From RBG-16-64-43 sp964353865 (GTDB lineage Bacteria > Chloroflexota > Anaerolineae > Anaerolineales > RBG-16-64-43), in contig CAYGXJ010000002.1 of the NCBI GenBank assembly GCA_964353865.1, positions 1 through 64,000 on the forward strand: 64,000 bases of DNA, in the 5' to 3' direction. The translations under genes and the position numbers were made by a program. Positions 7,463 to 18,158 of this stretch are shown one piece after another (position 1 is the stretch's first letter; the number at the start of each line of letters is the position of its first letter). The notes beneath the pieces were generated by a model that was given only the letters and a program-made list of their open reading frames with translations, was not told the origin of the DNA and ran no database searches.

Positions 7463-8839
7463 ATGCCCGAGCGCACGATCGCTGAGCCCTACAAGATCAA
7501 AATGGTTGAGCCGATTCGCCAGATCCCGCGGCGGGCGCGAGCGCGCGCCATGGCGGAGGCCGGTTTCAACACGTTTCTCTTGCGCAGCGAAGACGTGTAC
7601 ATCGATCTGCTCACCGATTCCGGCACCAATGCGATGAGCGACCGGCAGTGGGCCGGCATGATGCTGGGGGATGAGGCCTACGCCGGCAGCCGAAATTTCT
7701 ACAAGCTAGAGACGGCCGTGCAGGACGTGTACGGCTTCCCCTTCGTCGTGCCCACCCACCAGGGTCGCGGCGCCGAGCACATCACCTCGCAGATTCGCAT
7801 CCGCCCAGGCCAATTCGTGCCGATGAACATGTACTTCACCACCACCCGCGAGCACGTCGAACGCGCGGGCGGCGTCTTCGTGGATGTGATCATTGATGAG
7901 GCCCACGACCCCACGAGCGAGCACCCCTTCAAAGGCAATGTCGACCTGGCCAAACTCGAAAAACTGGTCAAGGAGCATGGGGCGGGTTCGATCGCCTATC
8001 TCTCGCTGGCTACGTGCGTCAATATGGCCGGCGGCCAGCCGATGTCGATGGCCAATCTGCGCGCGGTTTCGGCCTGGGCCAAGCGCAACAAGCGGCCCAT
8101 CATTTTCGACGCGACGCGCGTGGTGGAGAATGCCTACTTCATCCAGCAGCGCGAGAAAGGCTACGCCGACCACGCCGTGCGGGAGATCATCAAAGAGATG
8201 ATGTCGTACGGCGAGGGCTGCACGGTCTCAGCCAAGAAAGACAACCTGGTCAACATCGGGGGTTTCCTGGCCACGCGCAATGAGGAGTTCTTTCAAAAGG
8301 CGCGCGAGATGGTGGTCGTGTTCGAGGGCCTGCACACCTACGGCGGGCTGGCCGGGCGCGACATGGAAGCCATCGCCCTGGGCACGTACGAAATGTGCGA
8401 AGACGAATATGTGGCCTCGCGCGTGCGCCAGGTCCACTACTTGGGCAACCGCTTGCGCACCGGCGGCGTGCCGATCGTGTTGCCGATCGGCGGGCACGGC
8501 GTGTTCCTGGATACGCGGCGCTTTCTGCCGCACCTCCAGCAGGATGTATTCCCGGCTCAAGCCCTGTGCGCCGCACTGTATGTCGACTCCGGCGTCCGTG
8601 CAATGGAACGCGGGGTGGTCTCAGCCGGGCGCGACAAGGCCACCGGCAAGCACAAGTACCCCAAGCTCGAGTTGGTGCGACTGACCATTCCGCGGCGCGT
8701 GTACACCAACTTGCACATGGACGTGGTGGCTGAGAGCTGCTTGGCGCTCTACGAGACGCGCTCCAAGATCCGCGGGCTGCGCATGGTGTATGAACCGGAA
8801 CACCTGCGGTTCTTCCAGGCGCGGTTCAAGCCGCTGTAG
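7463..8839 (+). CDS. tpl: Tyrosine phenol-lyase
   Basis: A 458-residue PLP enzyme of the tryptophanase/tyrosine phenol-lyase family, which splits L-tyrosine into phenol, pyruvate and ammonia. PLP lysine lies in SAKKDNLVN (K258/K259). Three positions that separate the two activities are of the phenol-lyase type: the threonine-rich NMYFTTTR, arginine 383 in GVRAMERG (isoleucine in tryptophanase) and phenylalanine 450 in LRFFQARF (histidine in tryptophanase). The open frame starts at 7448, but AGGAGG at 7451-7456 lies inside it, so ATG 7463 is used. Length equals the Citrobacter enzyme (456). The gene could support tyrosine catabolism or, in reverse, synthesis. Confidence 0.93.
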   Translation: MPERTIAEPYKIKMVEPIRQIPRRARARAMAEAGFNTFLLRSEDVYIDLLTDSGTNAMSDRQWAGMMLGDEAYAGSRNFYKLETAVQDVYGFPFVVPTHQGRGAEHITSQIRIRPGQFVPMNMYFTTTREHVERAGGVFVDVIIDEAHDPTSEHPFKGNVDLAKLEKLVKEHGAGSIAYLSLATCVNMAGGQPMSMANLRAVSAWAKRNKRPIIFDATRVVENAYFIQQREKGYADHAVREIIKEMMSYGEGCTVSAKKDNLVNIGGFLATRNEEFFQKAREMVVVFEGLHTYGGLAGRDMEAIALGTYEMCEDEYVASRVRQVHYLGNRLRTGGVPIVLPIGGHGVFLDTRRFLPHLQQDVFPAQALCAALYVDSGVRAMERGVVSAGRDKATGKHKYPKLELVRLTIPRRVYTNLHMDVVAESCLALYETRSKIRGLRMVYEPEHLRFFQARFKPL

Positions 8840-8860
8840 TTCGCCCGGTCATTCCTTCCC

Positions 8861-9673
8861 ATGACCTGTATTACCCTGCTGACGGATTTCGGCGAGCAGG
8901 ATGTCTTCGTTGGCATCCTGCGCGGCGTGATCCTGTCGATCGCGCCTGACGTGCAGATCGTCGACCTGACGCATCTCATCCCGCCGCAGGATGTGCGCCA
9001 GGGCGCACGCGCGCTGGCGCGCGCGGCGCCCTACTTCCCGCCGGGGACGATTCATCTGGCGGTGGTCGACCCGGGCGTGGGCACGGCCCGCCGCCCAATG
9101 GCGGCGCGCATCGGGCCGCAGTGGTTTGTTGGGCCGGACAACGGGTTGGCCACGCTGCTGATGAGGGGTGCACGGCGTGCCGAGTTGGCTTGTGAGCTCG
9201 TTGTGCTCGACCGTCGCGAGTACTGGTTGCGCGAGGTGAGCCCCGTCTTTCACGGACGCGATATCTTTGCTCCGGTGGCGGCCCATTTAGCGTGCGGCGT
9301 GGCTCTCACCCAGCTTGGCTCGCCGCTGGCGGATCCGGTGTCTTTGCCCTTCGCCGAACCGCAGCAGACGACGAGCGGGCTGCGCGGTGAGGTGATCTCG
9401 ATCGACCGCTTCGGCAATGTGCTGACGAATATTGAGCCGTCGCATTGTGCCGGGGGGCAGGTTGAGCGCGTGCGCTTCGGCCAGTTCGAGATCGCCGGAA
9501 TGGTGCGCACCTTCGCTGAAGGCACCTCCGGCTCGCTGGTGGCACTGTGGAGCAGCGACGAGCACTTGTGCCTGGCCGAGGTGAACGGCAACGCAGCACG
9601 ACGCCTGGACGCGCGCCCCGGCGAGTCGGTCGAGGTGTTCATCGCGCGCCGGGGCTCGAGCGAGGCGCTATAA
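8861..9673 (+). CDS. SAM hydroxide adenosyltransferase (DUF62 family)
   Basis: A 270-residue member of the fluorinase/chlorinase/DUF62 family. The non-halogenating members hydrolyse S-adenosylmethionine to adenosine and methionine using hydroxide. The catalytic Asp-Arg-His set is visible: D70 and R77/R78 in VVDPGVGTARRP and H131 in FHGRDIFAP. TLLTDFG at the N-terminus and GPDNG are also conserved. The 21-residue loop that marks fluorinases is not evident, so hydrolysis is the likely activity. It follows tpl by 21 nt and ends 10 nt before nadK, so a tpl-SAMase-nadK string is plausible. Confidence 0.88.
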   Translation: MTCITLLTDFGEQDVFVGILRGVILSIAPDVQIVDLTHLIPPQDVRQGARALARAAPYFPPGTIHLAVVDPGVGTARRPMAARIGPQWFVGPDNGLATLLMRGARRAELACELVVLDRREYWLREVSPVFHGRDIFAPVAAHLACGVALTQLGSPLADPVSLPFAEPQQTTSGLRGEVISIDRFGNVLTNIEPSHCAGGQVERVRFGQFEIAGMVRTFAEGTSGSLVALWSSDEHLCLAEVNGNAARRLDARPGESVEVFIARRGSSEAL

Positions 9674-9674
9674 T
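9669..9674 (+). promoter_or_regulatory. Possible -10 box immediately before nadK
   Basis: TATAAT overlaps the stop codon of the preceding gene and ends 9 nt before the nadK ATG. There is no Shine-Dalgarno between them, which would give a nearly leaderless transcript. It may be chance, since CTA-TAA is the end of the upstream frame. Confidence 0.35.
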
Positions 9675-9683
9675 AGCCGGGCC

Positions 9684-10547
9684 ATGACCTCCGTGACCGC
9701 GCCTCTCCCGCCTCCGCAGCGCATCGCGCTGACTCATCACCCTCGATTGCCCGAAGCCGCCAAGTTGAGTCCCGACATCGCCGCCTTCCTGCGCGAGAAG
9801 GGGGTCGAGGCCACGCGTGGTCTGCTGACCGATGAGGAAATTACTCGCGGACTGCGGGAGCGGGCCTTCGACCTGCTGGTTGCGCTGGGCGGCGACGGGA
9901 CCATGCTGCGCTCAGTGCACGCGTGCGCCCCCTCGCACGTGCCCATCCTGGGCGTCAACCTCGGTCGCTTCGGCTTCCTAGCCGAATTTCGGCGCGAGGA
10001 ATGGCGCGAGGGCTTGACCCAGGTCCTGCAGGGGCACTATTGGGTCGAACGGCGCATGATGCTGCACGCCGAACACCGCCGCGGCGAGACGCGCCTGGGG
10101 GAGTGGGAAGTGCTCAACGAGTGCGTTGTGGCCCGCGGGCGCATGATGCGCCTGCTGCGTCTGGAGGCGCGCATTGATGGAGACCCGCTGGCCACATATG
10201 CCGCCGACGGATTGGTCGCGGCCACGGCCACCGGCTCGACGGCTTATGCACTGGCCGCGGGCGGGCCGATCCTGCCGCCCGAGATGCGCAACATCCTGCT
10301 CGTGCCAATTGCCGCACATTTGTCGATGGATCGTGGAATCGTCCTGCCCGAGGGTTCACGTGCAACGATCATCGTTCACTACGAGCACGATGCCCTGCTC
10401 TCGTGCGACGGGCAGCCGTCGGACGACATGGCCGATGGCGACGAACTGCACGTTTCGACCTCCGCCGACGAGGCTTGGTTCGTCCGCGTGCAGGGCCGCG
10501 GCTATTTCTTCCGCAACATGATGTCGCGCATGCAGCGCAGCTCCTGA
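9684..10547 (+). CDS. nadK: NAD kinase
   Basis: A 287-residue cytosolic NAD kinase, making NADP from NAD and ATP or polyphosphate. GGDGT (69-73), LNE (144-146) and TGSTAYALAAGGP (183-195) are the signature motifs. The N-terminal 10 residues are proline-rich and unlikely to matter. No ribosome-binding site is seen before the ATG. The gene sits in a compact rightward run with the SAM hydrolase and the zinc-finger membrane protein. NADP supply fits the NADP-type Icd encoded 3 kb downstream. Confidence 0.95.
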   Translation: MTSVTAPLPPPQRIALTHHPRLPEAAKLSPDIAAFLREKGVEATRGLLTDEEITRGLRERAFDLLVALGGDGTMLRSVHACAPSHVPILGVNLGRFGFLAEFRREEWREGLTQVLQGHYWVERRMMLHAEHRRGETRLGEWEVLNECVVARGRMMRLLRLEARIDGDPLATYAADGLVAATATGSTAYALAAGGPILPPEMRNILLVPIAAHLSMDRGIVLPEGSRATIIVHYEHDALLSCDGQPSDDMADGDELHVSTSADEAWFVRVQGRGYFFRNMMSRMQRSS

Positions 10548-10557
10548 GAGCCGTTCC

Positions 10558-11103
10558 ATGACCGCCTCCGACGCTGCCTCCGCGACCTGCGCCTACCACC
10601 CCGGGCGGCCGGCCACCCTGCGCTGCAACCGCTGCGACAGGCCGATCTGCGCCAAATGCGCGGTGCTCACACCGGTAGGCTATCGCTGCAAAGAGTGCGT
10701 GCGCGGGCAACAGAAGATCTTCGAAACCGCCCGGTGGTACGACTTTGCCATTGCCTTCGTGGTTTCGGCGGTGGCTGCGGCCCTGGGGTCGTTGGTCGTC
10801 TCGTTTGTGGGTTTCTTCGTCTTCTTCATTGCCCCCTCGATCGGAGTCGGCACGGCGGAAATCGTGCGGCGTGCGGTTCGCCATCGGCGCAGCCGCTACC
10901 TGCCGCTGGTGGCCGGCATCGGAGCCGCTGTGGGAATCACACCGCAGGTGCTCGGACCATTGGTGCTCGTCGGCATTGGATTGCTCAGCGGCGGTGCGCT
11001 GCAGGCGCTGGCCGGCGGGTTGGTGGCCATTGTCTACCCCGCGGCTTACGCCTTCTTGATGATCGGTGGGCTCGTGGCTAGCCTGCGCGGCATCCGAATC
11101 TGA
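10558..11103 (+). CDS. B-box-like zinc-finger membrane protein
   Basis: A 181-residue protein with an N-terminal Cys/His cluster (C11, H14, C23, C26, C31, C34, C44, C47) arranged like a B-box zinc finger, followed by three long hydrophobic regions (about 62-92, 113-145 and 147-177) that probably form four to six membrane passes. Such fusions are common in Chloroflexota, where the function is unknown. It starts 10 nt after nadK, suggesting cotranscription. The ATG at 10558 puts the finger at residue 11; no alternative is better. Confidence 0.75.
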   Translation: MTASDAASATCAYHPGRPATLRCNRCDRPICAKCAVLTPVGYRCKECVRGQQKIFETARWYDFAIAFVVSAVAAALGSLVVSFVGFFVFFIAPSIGVGTAEIVRRAVRHRRSRYLPLVAGIGAAVGITPQVLGPLVLVGIGLLSGGALQALAGGLVAIVYPAAYAFLMIGGLVASLRGIRI

Positions 11104-11261
11104 GCGAGCTGCCGACACCGCGAGAGCAGCCATGCCGAGGCGTCTGCAGATCCAGTCCTCGGTTCCTCATTGATGTCTCGGCGCTGTCCCCGGCCTGCAG
11201 CTCGGGGCAGGCTGCGCTCTCGGCGGTGAAGGATTCTCCACAACGGACGTGAGAACTCAAC

Positions 11262-12998
11262 GTGCTGACTGAACTGTGGATCCACAACTTCGCGATCATC
11301 GATGAGCTGCACCTGACGCTCAAGCCCGGGCTGATTGTCTTTACGGGCGAGACCGGTGCAGGAAAATCGATCATTGTCGATGCGATCGAGCTCCTCCTGG
11401 GCGGGCGCGCGGAGAGCGCGGTCATCCGCACCTCTGCGGAGGTGGCGACGGTAGAAGGCGCTTTCCAATTGCCGTCCGAGTTGCGCGGCGAGGTGCAGTC
11501 CATCTTGGAGGCGGAAGGTCTGTGGGAAGAAGACGGCACGCTCACCCTGGGGCGCGAAGTGCGCCGCGAGGGCCGCAACATCGCACGCGTCAACGGGCGC
11601 GTGGTCAACCTCGGCGTGCTGCGCGAGATCGGCCAGTATCTGGTCGACGTGCACGGCCAATCGGAACATCTTTCGCTGCTGCGCGTGCGCGAGCATCTGG
11701 GTCTCTTGGATCGTTTCGCGGGAGTCGAGGCGGAGCGCGACGCGTTGGCGGCGGACGTGCTGGCTTTGCGCGCGGTGCGCGAAGAACTACAACGGCTGCG
11801 CGACGGCGAACGCGACGCGGCTCGGCGGGCCGACATGCTGACGTTTCAGATCAACGAGATCGGCGCGGCCAAGCTCAAACTGGGCGAGGATGAGGCGCTG
11901 CTCGAAGAGCGCACGCGGCTCGCGAACGCCGAACAACTGGCGGCACTGGCCGATGCGGCCATCCTGGCCTTGGATGAGGGCAGCCAAGAGAGGGTGGCCG
12001 CCACAGATCTCGTCGGCGAGGCGGAACGCGCCCTGAGCGCGCTGGCGCGCATTGATGCGACACGCAACACGGCGCGCGACTCGCTGCAAGGCGCGGCGGA
12101 GCAGCTGGCCGAATTGGCCCGCGAGCTGCGTGCTTACCGCGAATCGATCGAGTTCAACCCACGGCGTCTGGAGCAGGTTGAGGAACGCCTCGAACTCATT
12201 GCCAACCTCAAGCGCAAGTACGGCGAATCGCCGGCGGCCATCGGCGAGTACGCGCTGAAAGCTCAGCGCGAGATGGACGGCATCACCCATGCCGATGAAC
12301 GCATGGCCGAACTCGCGGCGCAGGAAGAACAGAGGCTGCTCAGCGTAGGCACGCTGGGCACCGCGCTCTCCGAGAAGCGGCGGGCCGCAGGGGCCGAGCT
12401 CGCACGCGGCATCGAGGCCGAGCTGGGCGATCTGCGCATGGCCGGCGCACACTTTGCGGTCGATATCCAGTGGAAGGATGATCCACTGGGTGCGTACGCC
12501 GGAGAGCGGCGTGTGGCCTATGAGGCCGCCGGCCTCGACCGGGTGGAATTCCTCGTCGCGCCCAACCCCGGCGAAGGACTCAAGCCGCTGGTCAAGGTAG
12601 CTTCCGGCGGCGAAACCTCGCGCCTGATGCTGGCCCTCAAGAGCGTGCTGGCGCGCGCCGATCGCACACCGACGCTTATCTTTGATGAGATCGACCAAGG
12701 CATCGGCGGACGCGTGGGCGCCGTCGTCGGGCGCAAGTTGTGGAACCTCACCCCGCCCCATCAAGTGCTGTGTGTCACCCACTTGCCGCAACTCGCCGGC
12801 TTTGGCGATCAGCATCTGCGAGTCGAGAAGCGCAGCCAGGGCGAGCGAACGGTCACCGAGGTGCGCTCGCTCTCTGCCAAGGAACGCGTGGCCGAGCTGG
12901 CCGCCATGTTGGGCACACTCAGTGAGCGGACAAAAGAGTCGGCCGAGGAAATCCTGGAGTTGGTGGCCAAGGAAAAGGCCGCGCGAGCATCGGCGTAG
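11262..12998 (+). CDS. recN: DNA repair protein RecN
   Basis: A 578-residue SMC-like ATPase acting early in double-strand break repair. The Walker A motif GETGAGKS is at 29-36, the middle is a predicted coiled coil rich in A, E and R, and the C-terminal half holds the ABC signature (KVASGGETSRLMLALK) and Walker B (LIFDEIDQGIGG). Length is normal (about 550-570). The start is GTG 11262, giving the typical MLTELWIHNFAIID opening. The 158-nt gap before it holds one more TTCTCCACA nonamer (11234) but no clear LexA-type palindrome. Confidence 0.96.
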   Translation: MLTELWIHNFAIIDELHLTLKPGLIVFTGETGAGKSIIVDAIELLLGGRAESAVIRTSAEVATVEGAFQLPSELRGEVQSILEAEGLWEEDGTLTLGREVRREGRNIARVNGRVVNLGVLREIGQYLVDVHGQSEHLSLLRVREHLGLLDRFAGVEAERDALAADVLALRAVREELQRLRDGERDAARRADMLTFQINEIGAAKLKLGEDEALLEERTRLANAEQLAALADAAILALDEGSQERVAATDLVGEAERALSALARIDATRNTARDSLQGAAEQLAELARELRAYRESIEFNPRRLEQVEERLELIANLKRKYGESPAAIGEYALKAQREMDGITHADERMAELAAQEEQRLLSVGTLGTALSEKRRAAGAELARGIEAELGDLRMAGAHFAVDIQWKDDPLGAYAGERRVAYEAAGLDRVEFLVAPNPGEGLKPLVKVASGGETSRLMLALKSVLARADRTPTLIFDEIDQGIGGRVGAVVGRKLWNLTPPHQVLCVTHLPQLAGFGDQHLRVEKRSQGERTVTEVRSLSAKERVAELAAMLGTLSERTKESAEEILELVAKEKAARASA

Positions 12999-13100
12999 TG
13001 GCCTTGGGAATAGATTGTGTCTCGTGCGCTGTCGTCCTCGACCGCGCGCATTTGTTGTCGAATGCGATGCGTGAGGGATAATAGCGACCAAGCCGCGTGC

Positions 13101-13106
13101 TATAAT
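13101..13106 (+). promoter_or_regulatory. -10 box of icd
   Basis: TATAAT lies 50 nt before the ATG at 13157. The -35 region is not recognisable. Confidence 0.5.
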
Positions 13107-13156
13107 CCGGTTTGTTTCCTCACAGCGCGCATCACCCCACCTTGGAGAGCACTCGC

Positions 13157-14572
<1,416 letters not shown>

Positions 14573-14576
14573 GCTG

Positions 14577-14617
14577 GAAAACAGACACGAGGCCTCGCTG
14601 CGAGGCCTCGTGTGATT
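14577..14617. terminator. Bidirectional terminator after icd
   Basis: A perfect 12-bp stem, CACGAGGCCTCG / CGAGGCCTCGTG with a 3-nt loop, spans 14586-14612. On the plus strand it is followed by TGATTCC, on the minus strand by TCTGTTTTCC. The better U-tract serves leftward transcription, supporting the small leftward gene at 14630. Confidence 0.8.
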
Positions 14618-14629
14618 CCGTCGCTCCGG

Positions 14630-14800
14630 TCACCGCTTGCCGCGCCGGCCGCGTTCTTCGTTGTTGAACACCCAGCCGGCAATTTCGCCGACCTCGAAGT
14701 GGTCTTCGTCGCTCCAGCGCCGGGCGCTGGGGTAGGCCCGGTCGAGGCGCGGAATGCGGACGGGCTGCGCCGCTGCTGATTGTGCCCGGGTTGCGATCAT
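14630..14800 (-). CDS. Small hypothetical protein, 56 residues
   Basis: A 56-residue open frame, MIATRAQSAAAQPVRIPRLD... ending GEIAGWVFNNEERGRRGKR. Codon third positions are almost all G or C as in neighbouring genes, the product is mixed acidic/basic with two tryptophans, and the icd-side hairpin gives a good leftward terminator 17 nt past its stop. No Shine-Dalgarno is visible before the ATG, and an in-frame ATG further upstream would add a low-quality extension. I recognise no family. It remains a candidate gene only. Confidence 0.45.
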   Translation of the reverse strand: MIATRAQSAAAQPVRIPRLDRAYPSARRWSDEDHFEVGEIAGWVFNNEERGRRGKR

Positions 14801-15037
14801 GAGATGTGCGAGGAAAGGGACACGAGCCGAGAGGATCGCCAGACGGCAACTAGCACTCCCGCCGCGTACAGAAGTAGGGAATGGCAAGGAGCATCAATCG
14901 GCGCGGCGGGTTCTGCATCGGGCGTGTGATATATTCTGACACGCGCTATCCGATTATCAGCGCAACACACGTGCGAGCGGCTGCGGGGCAACAGATGCAG
15001 GGGGTGCTCGGACACGCTCCTAGGATATCAAGGATGG

Positions 15038-16120
15038 ATGCGGATGAGATTTGAGACGCAGGCCATACACGCCGGGCAAGATCCAGATCCCGCGACCGGC
15101 GCGGTGATGACGCCGATCTATCAGACCTCGACCTTCGCCCAACAAGGTATTGGCCGTCACCGCGGTTACGAGTATGCGCGCACCGGCAACCCCACTCGTA
15201 CCGCGCTCGAGGCGTGCCTGGCGGCGCTGGAGGGCGGTACCCAGGGGCTGGCGTTTGCCTCGGGGATGGCCGCCACCGACACGGTGCTGCGCCTGCTCGC
15301 GCCGGGTGACCATGTGGTGGCCGGACGCGATGTGTATGGCGGCACATACCGCCTATTTGAGCGCGTGCTAAAGACATACGGACTCTAGTTCTCCTACGCC
15401 GACACCGCGCGACTCGCGGAAATCGAATCCGCGCTGAGGCCAAACACGCGGCTGGTGTGGCTGGAGACGCCCTCCAATCCGCTCCTGCGTATTGGTGACC
15501 TGCGGGCGGTGGCGGATCTCGTCCATCGCGCGCGTCCCGGCGCGTGGCCGGCGGTCGATAATACCTTCGCCACGCCGTACTTGCAGCGGCCGCTCGAGCT
15601 GGGCGCGGACCTGGTGCGGTCGAGTGAGCTGCACGAGCGACTGGCCTTCCTGCAAAACGCGGTGGGTGCGGTGCCCGGCCCGCTGGATTGCTTCCTTGTG
15701 CTGCGCGGAATCAAGACACTCGCCGTGCGCATGAACCGCCACGCACAAAACGCGGCGGCGGTCGCCGAGTATCTTGCGGCGCAGCCGCAGGTCGAGCGCG
15801 TGATCTACGCATTTCACTTATCGCATCCTCAGCACGATATGGCGCGGCGGCGGATGCGCAATGGCGGCGGAATGGTGTCGTTCACCTTGCGTGGAGGAGC
15901 GGCGGTTGCGGTGCGCGCCGTGGAGCGCACACGTGTCTTCGCCCTGGCCGAGTCGCTGGGCGGTGTCGAATCGCTGATTGAGATCCCGGCGGTGATGACG
16001 CATGCCTCGACCGCCGGCTCGCCGATCGCAGTCGAGCCGGGGCTCATTCGCCTGTCGGTCGGCCTGGAGAATGTCGAGGACCTGGTTGAGGATTTGCGGC
16101 AGGCGCTGCTGCCGGGATGA
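15038..16120 (+). pseudogene. Cystathionine gamma-synthase/lyase-like gene, inactivated
   Basis: Both parts read in one frame and match Cys/Met-metabolism PLP enzymes (MetB/MetC/CGL, about 380 residues): YEYARTGNPTRTALEACLAALEGG at the start, and ERLAFLQNAVGAVPGPLDCF, VLRGIKTLAVRM and ESLIEIPAVMTHAS later. An amber stop at 15386-15388 follows KTYGL, where relatives continue with FSYVDT; the frame reads FSYADT right after it. A second lesion joins GADLV directly to SSELHERL, removing about 21 residues that should hold the PLP-binding lysine (SxTKYxxGHSD) and its flanks. With two independent defects, one at the catalytic lysine, it cannot be an active enzyme. Confidence 0.9.
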
Positions 16121-16131
16121 TTTTGGGACTC

Positions 16132-17355
16132 TTACCCGCGGTGGTGAGGCTCAACGGCAATCCATTCCGCCTGGGTGAGCAAGCGGCCCGGCGCCTCAGC
16201 CCGGAGTTCCATCACGCGCGAGGGCGCAAAGTAGGCAAAGTCGAATTCAACCGGGTCGCCGGTGCGTTTGCCGGGCAGCGGCATGAGCCGCGCGGTGAGC
16301 GGCTTGGCGAGGCGCAGCGCCACGGCGGCAACGTCGAAGAGCAGCGAAGCCAACTGCGGCGCGCGGGTCTCGCCTGGCAGCGGGATGGTGTCGAGCCCGG
16401 TGCCGCACATCGTGCAGCAGAGCAACAGGTCGCTCAAGGCGAGGGCTCCCTCGCCCGCGCGGCGCGCAAGGATTGCGTCCTCGAGAATCGGCAGAAACAA
16501 CCCGCAGAAGCCGGCGCGCTGGAAGACCGCGCGGTCAATTGCCTGGGTAAGCAATGCGGCCGCGAGTGCGCTGCCTGCCAGGCCCACGCGTGCGACGCCC
16601 AAGCGCTCGAAAGCGGCCCCGATGGAAGCAGCTTCCACCGGGAAGGGTGCGAGAGAGAAATCGATACCCGCGAAGCGCGCCCCTCGCAACTCGTCTGATT
16701 TCGTCACGGCCTCGGTCAACATGCCCGCCGCGTGTTCGATGCCTTCGGTCAAGCGGCGGCTCCCAGTGTCAAGATCCGGTGCATGGTTGAATGCTTCGAC
16801 GGCTAGGTCCGCCGACTCGGTGGCTATGGCGAAGGCGGGCGCCCCGCCTGCGTGATACGCCGCCGGGAAGAAGGGCGAATGCGGGCCGACGCCTGCCAGC
16901 GCGGCCAGCCGCAGGTTGGCAAACCCGTCCGGGCGAAGTTGTGCAACGCGCCCGATGGCCTCCGCGGCGGCTTGCACGGCGGCCGTGGATATACCGCGCC
17001 GCGAGTCGGTCAGAAGAATCGATGCGAACAGCTTCTCGTCGGCGGCCAGAATATCCGGCACGAGCGCACACGCCTGCGGCTGAACGGGAAGGGCCGGGCC
17101 GAGCGAGAGATAGCTGATCGGTTTCGAGTCGAGCAGGGCAGCCAGTGCGCGCGCGCCGTCTGCGGCGGCCTCGGGTGAGGCCAACGGCAGATACTCCGCG
17201 AAAGGCTGCGTGGCCAAGCGTGTGGTTTGGACTTCGAAGCCGGCACACTCAACGGCCTGGCGCGCGTGCTCGAGAATGCGTGCCGCCTCGTCAAGCCGCC
17301 GCGCCTCCGGCGGCCAGCCCAGTTCACAGAAAAAGGTGATCGAACGGACCTTCAC
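16132..17355 (-). CDS. DUF711 family protein
   Basis: A 407-residue protein of the DUF711/UPF0210 family. CTMCGTGLDTIPLPG and the N-terminal KVRSITFF are conserved features. The fold is related to glycyl-radical-like barrels, but no reaction is established. It overlaps the upstream methyltransferase gene by 4 nt (ATGA), so the two are probably translated together. The stop is 12 nt from the end of the convergent pseudogene. The alanine-rich composition is in line with neighbouring genes. Confidence 0.85.
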   Translation of the reverse strand: MKVRSITFFCELGWPPEARRLDEAARILEHARQAVECAGFEVQTTRLATQPFAEYLPLASPEAAADGARALAALLDSKPISYLSLGPALPVQPQACALVPDILAADEKLFASILLTDSRRGISTAAVQAAAEAIGRVAQLRPDGFANLRLAALAGVGPHSPFFPAAYHAGGAPAFAIATESADLAVEAFNHAPDLDTGSRRLTEGIEHAAGMLTEAVTKSDELRGARFAGIDFSLAPFPVEAASIGAAFERLGVARVGLAGSALAAALLTQAIDRAVFQRAGFCGLFLPILEDAILARRAGEGALALSDLLLCCTMCGTGLDTIPLPGETRAPQLASLLFDVAAVALRLAKPLTARLMPLPGKRTGDPVEFDFAYFAPSRVMELRAEAPGRLLTQAEWIAVEPHHRG

Positions 17356-18128
17356 GACCGGCTCCGCCGTTGTCGCGCGGCCTGGTAGAGCAGGATGCCC
17401 GCGGCAACGACCGCATTCAAGGATTCTGCCTTACCCGGCATGGGGATGAGGACGCGCGCCGTGGCGGCCGCCTGGGCAAGTGCCCCCGCACCCTCGGCTT
17501 CCGAACCAAGGATGAGGCCGATGCGCCCGCGCCAGGATACTTGGTCGCAGGGTGTACCCTCTTCGGCCTCGGCCAGATACAGACGGAACCCGTTCAGGCG
17601 CGCCTGAGCTTCGGGCCAGGTAGCTTCGATGAGGGGCAGACGGAAATGCGCGCCCATCGCGCCGCGCACCACCTTGGGGTTATAAGCATCAACGCACCCG
17701 GGCATCAGGAACACCGCCTGCACGCCAAAGGCCTCCGCCGTGCGCAGCACCGTGCCCAGGTTGCCGGGGTTGGCCAGTCCGTCGGCCAGCAGCACGAACT
17801 CGAGCGGCGCGGCGAGCGGGGCCTCGACCCACGCCACGACGGCCAACATGCCCGACGGCGTCGTCGTATCAGAGCAGGCCTTGAGAATCTCCGGGCTGAC
17901 CTCTTCCACGGTGGCGCCCAGGCGCGCTGCCTGGTTGAGCAGCGAGCGCTGCGGCGGCTTGAGCCCGCCACTGTGGAAGACCACGCGCAGCGGAGCATGG
18001 GCATTCACCGCCTCCACCAGCAGCCGTTCACCCTCAATGACAAACAACTTCGCTCGAGCGCGGGCTTTGGCTTGCGCCTGCAGCGTGCGAATGAGCTTGA
18101 CGCGCTCGTTACTCACGGAAGTGATCAT
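17352..18128 (-). CDS. SpoU/TrmH-family RNA 2'-O-methyltransferase
   Basis: A 258-residue SPOUT methyltransferase that methylates a ribose in rRNA or tRNA using SAM. The three SPOUT motifs are clear: NPGNLGTVLRTA (motif 1), LILGSEAEG (motif 2) and IPMPGKAESLNAVVAAGILL (motif 3). The N-terminal 95 residues form the substrate-binding L30-like domain (SNERVKLIRTLQ). It resembles the TsnR/RlmB group, but the exact nucleotide cannot be read from sequence. The gene lies 30 nt behind the macro-domain gene and overlaps DUF711. Confidence 0.9.
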   Translation of the reverse strand: MITSVSNERVKLIRTLQAQAKARARAKLFVIEGERLLVEAVNAHAPLRVVFHSGGLKPPQRSLLNQAARLGATVEEVSPEILKACSDTTTPSGMLAVVAWVEAPLAAPLEFVLLADGLANPGNLGTVLRTAEAFGVQAVFLMPGCVDAYNPKVVRGAMGAHFRLPLIEATWPEAQARLNGFRLYLAEAEEGTPCDQVSWRGRIGLILGSEAEGAGALAQAAATARVLIPMPGKAESLNAVVAAGILLYQAARQRRSRS

Positions 18129-18158
18129 GGGTGATTCCCTTGGTGGCCTGGGTGCGAC

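Noticed and set aside
11234..11242. Single DnaA-box-like TTCTCCACA before recN
   Set aside because: One 8/9 match alone is expected by chance in 64 kb.
11787..13091. A 434-codon antisense frame over recN
   Set aside because: A shadow frame: recN is full length with intact ATPase motifs, and the opposite frame has low-complexity His/Gln/Arg content.
14801..15037. SAM riboswitch before the Cys/Met gene
   Set aside because: No kink-turn, paired P1 or expected conserved blocks could be found.
15386..15388. Recoding of the TAG in the Cys/Met gene (pyrrolysine or readthrough)
   Set aside because: The same gene lacks its catalytic lysine segment, so simple inactivation is enough.
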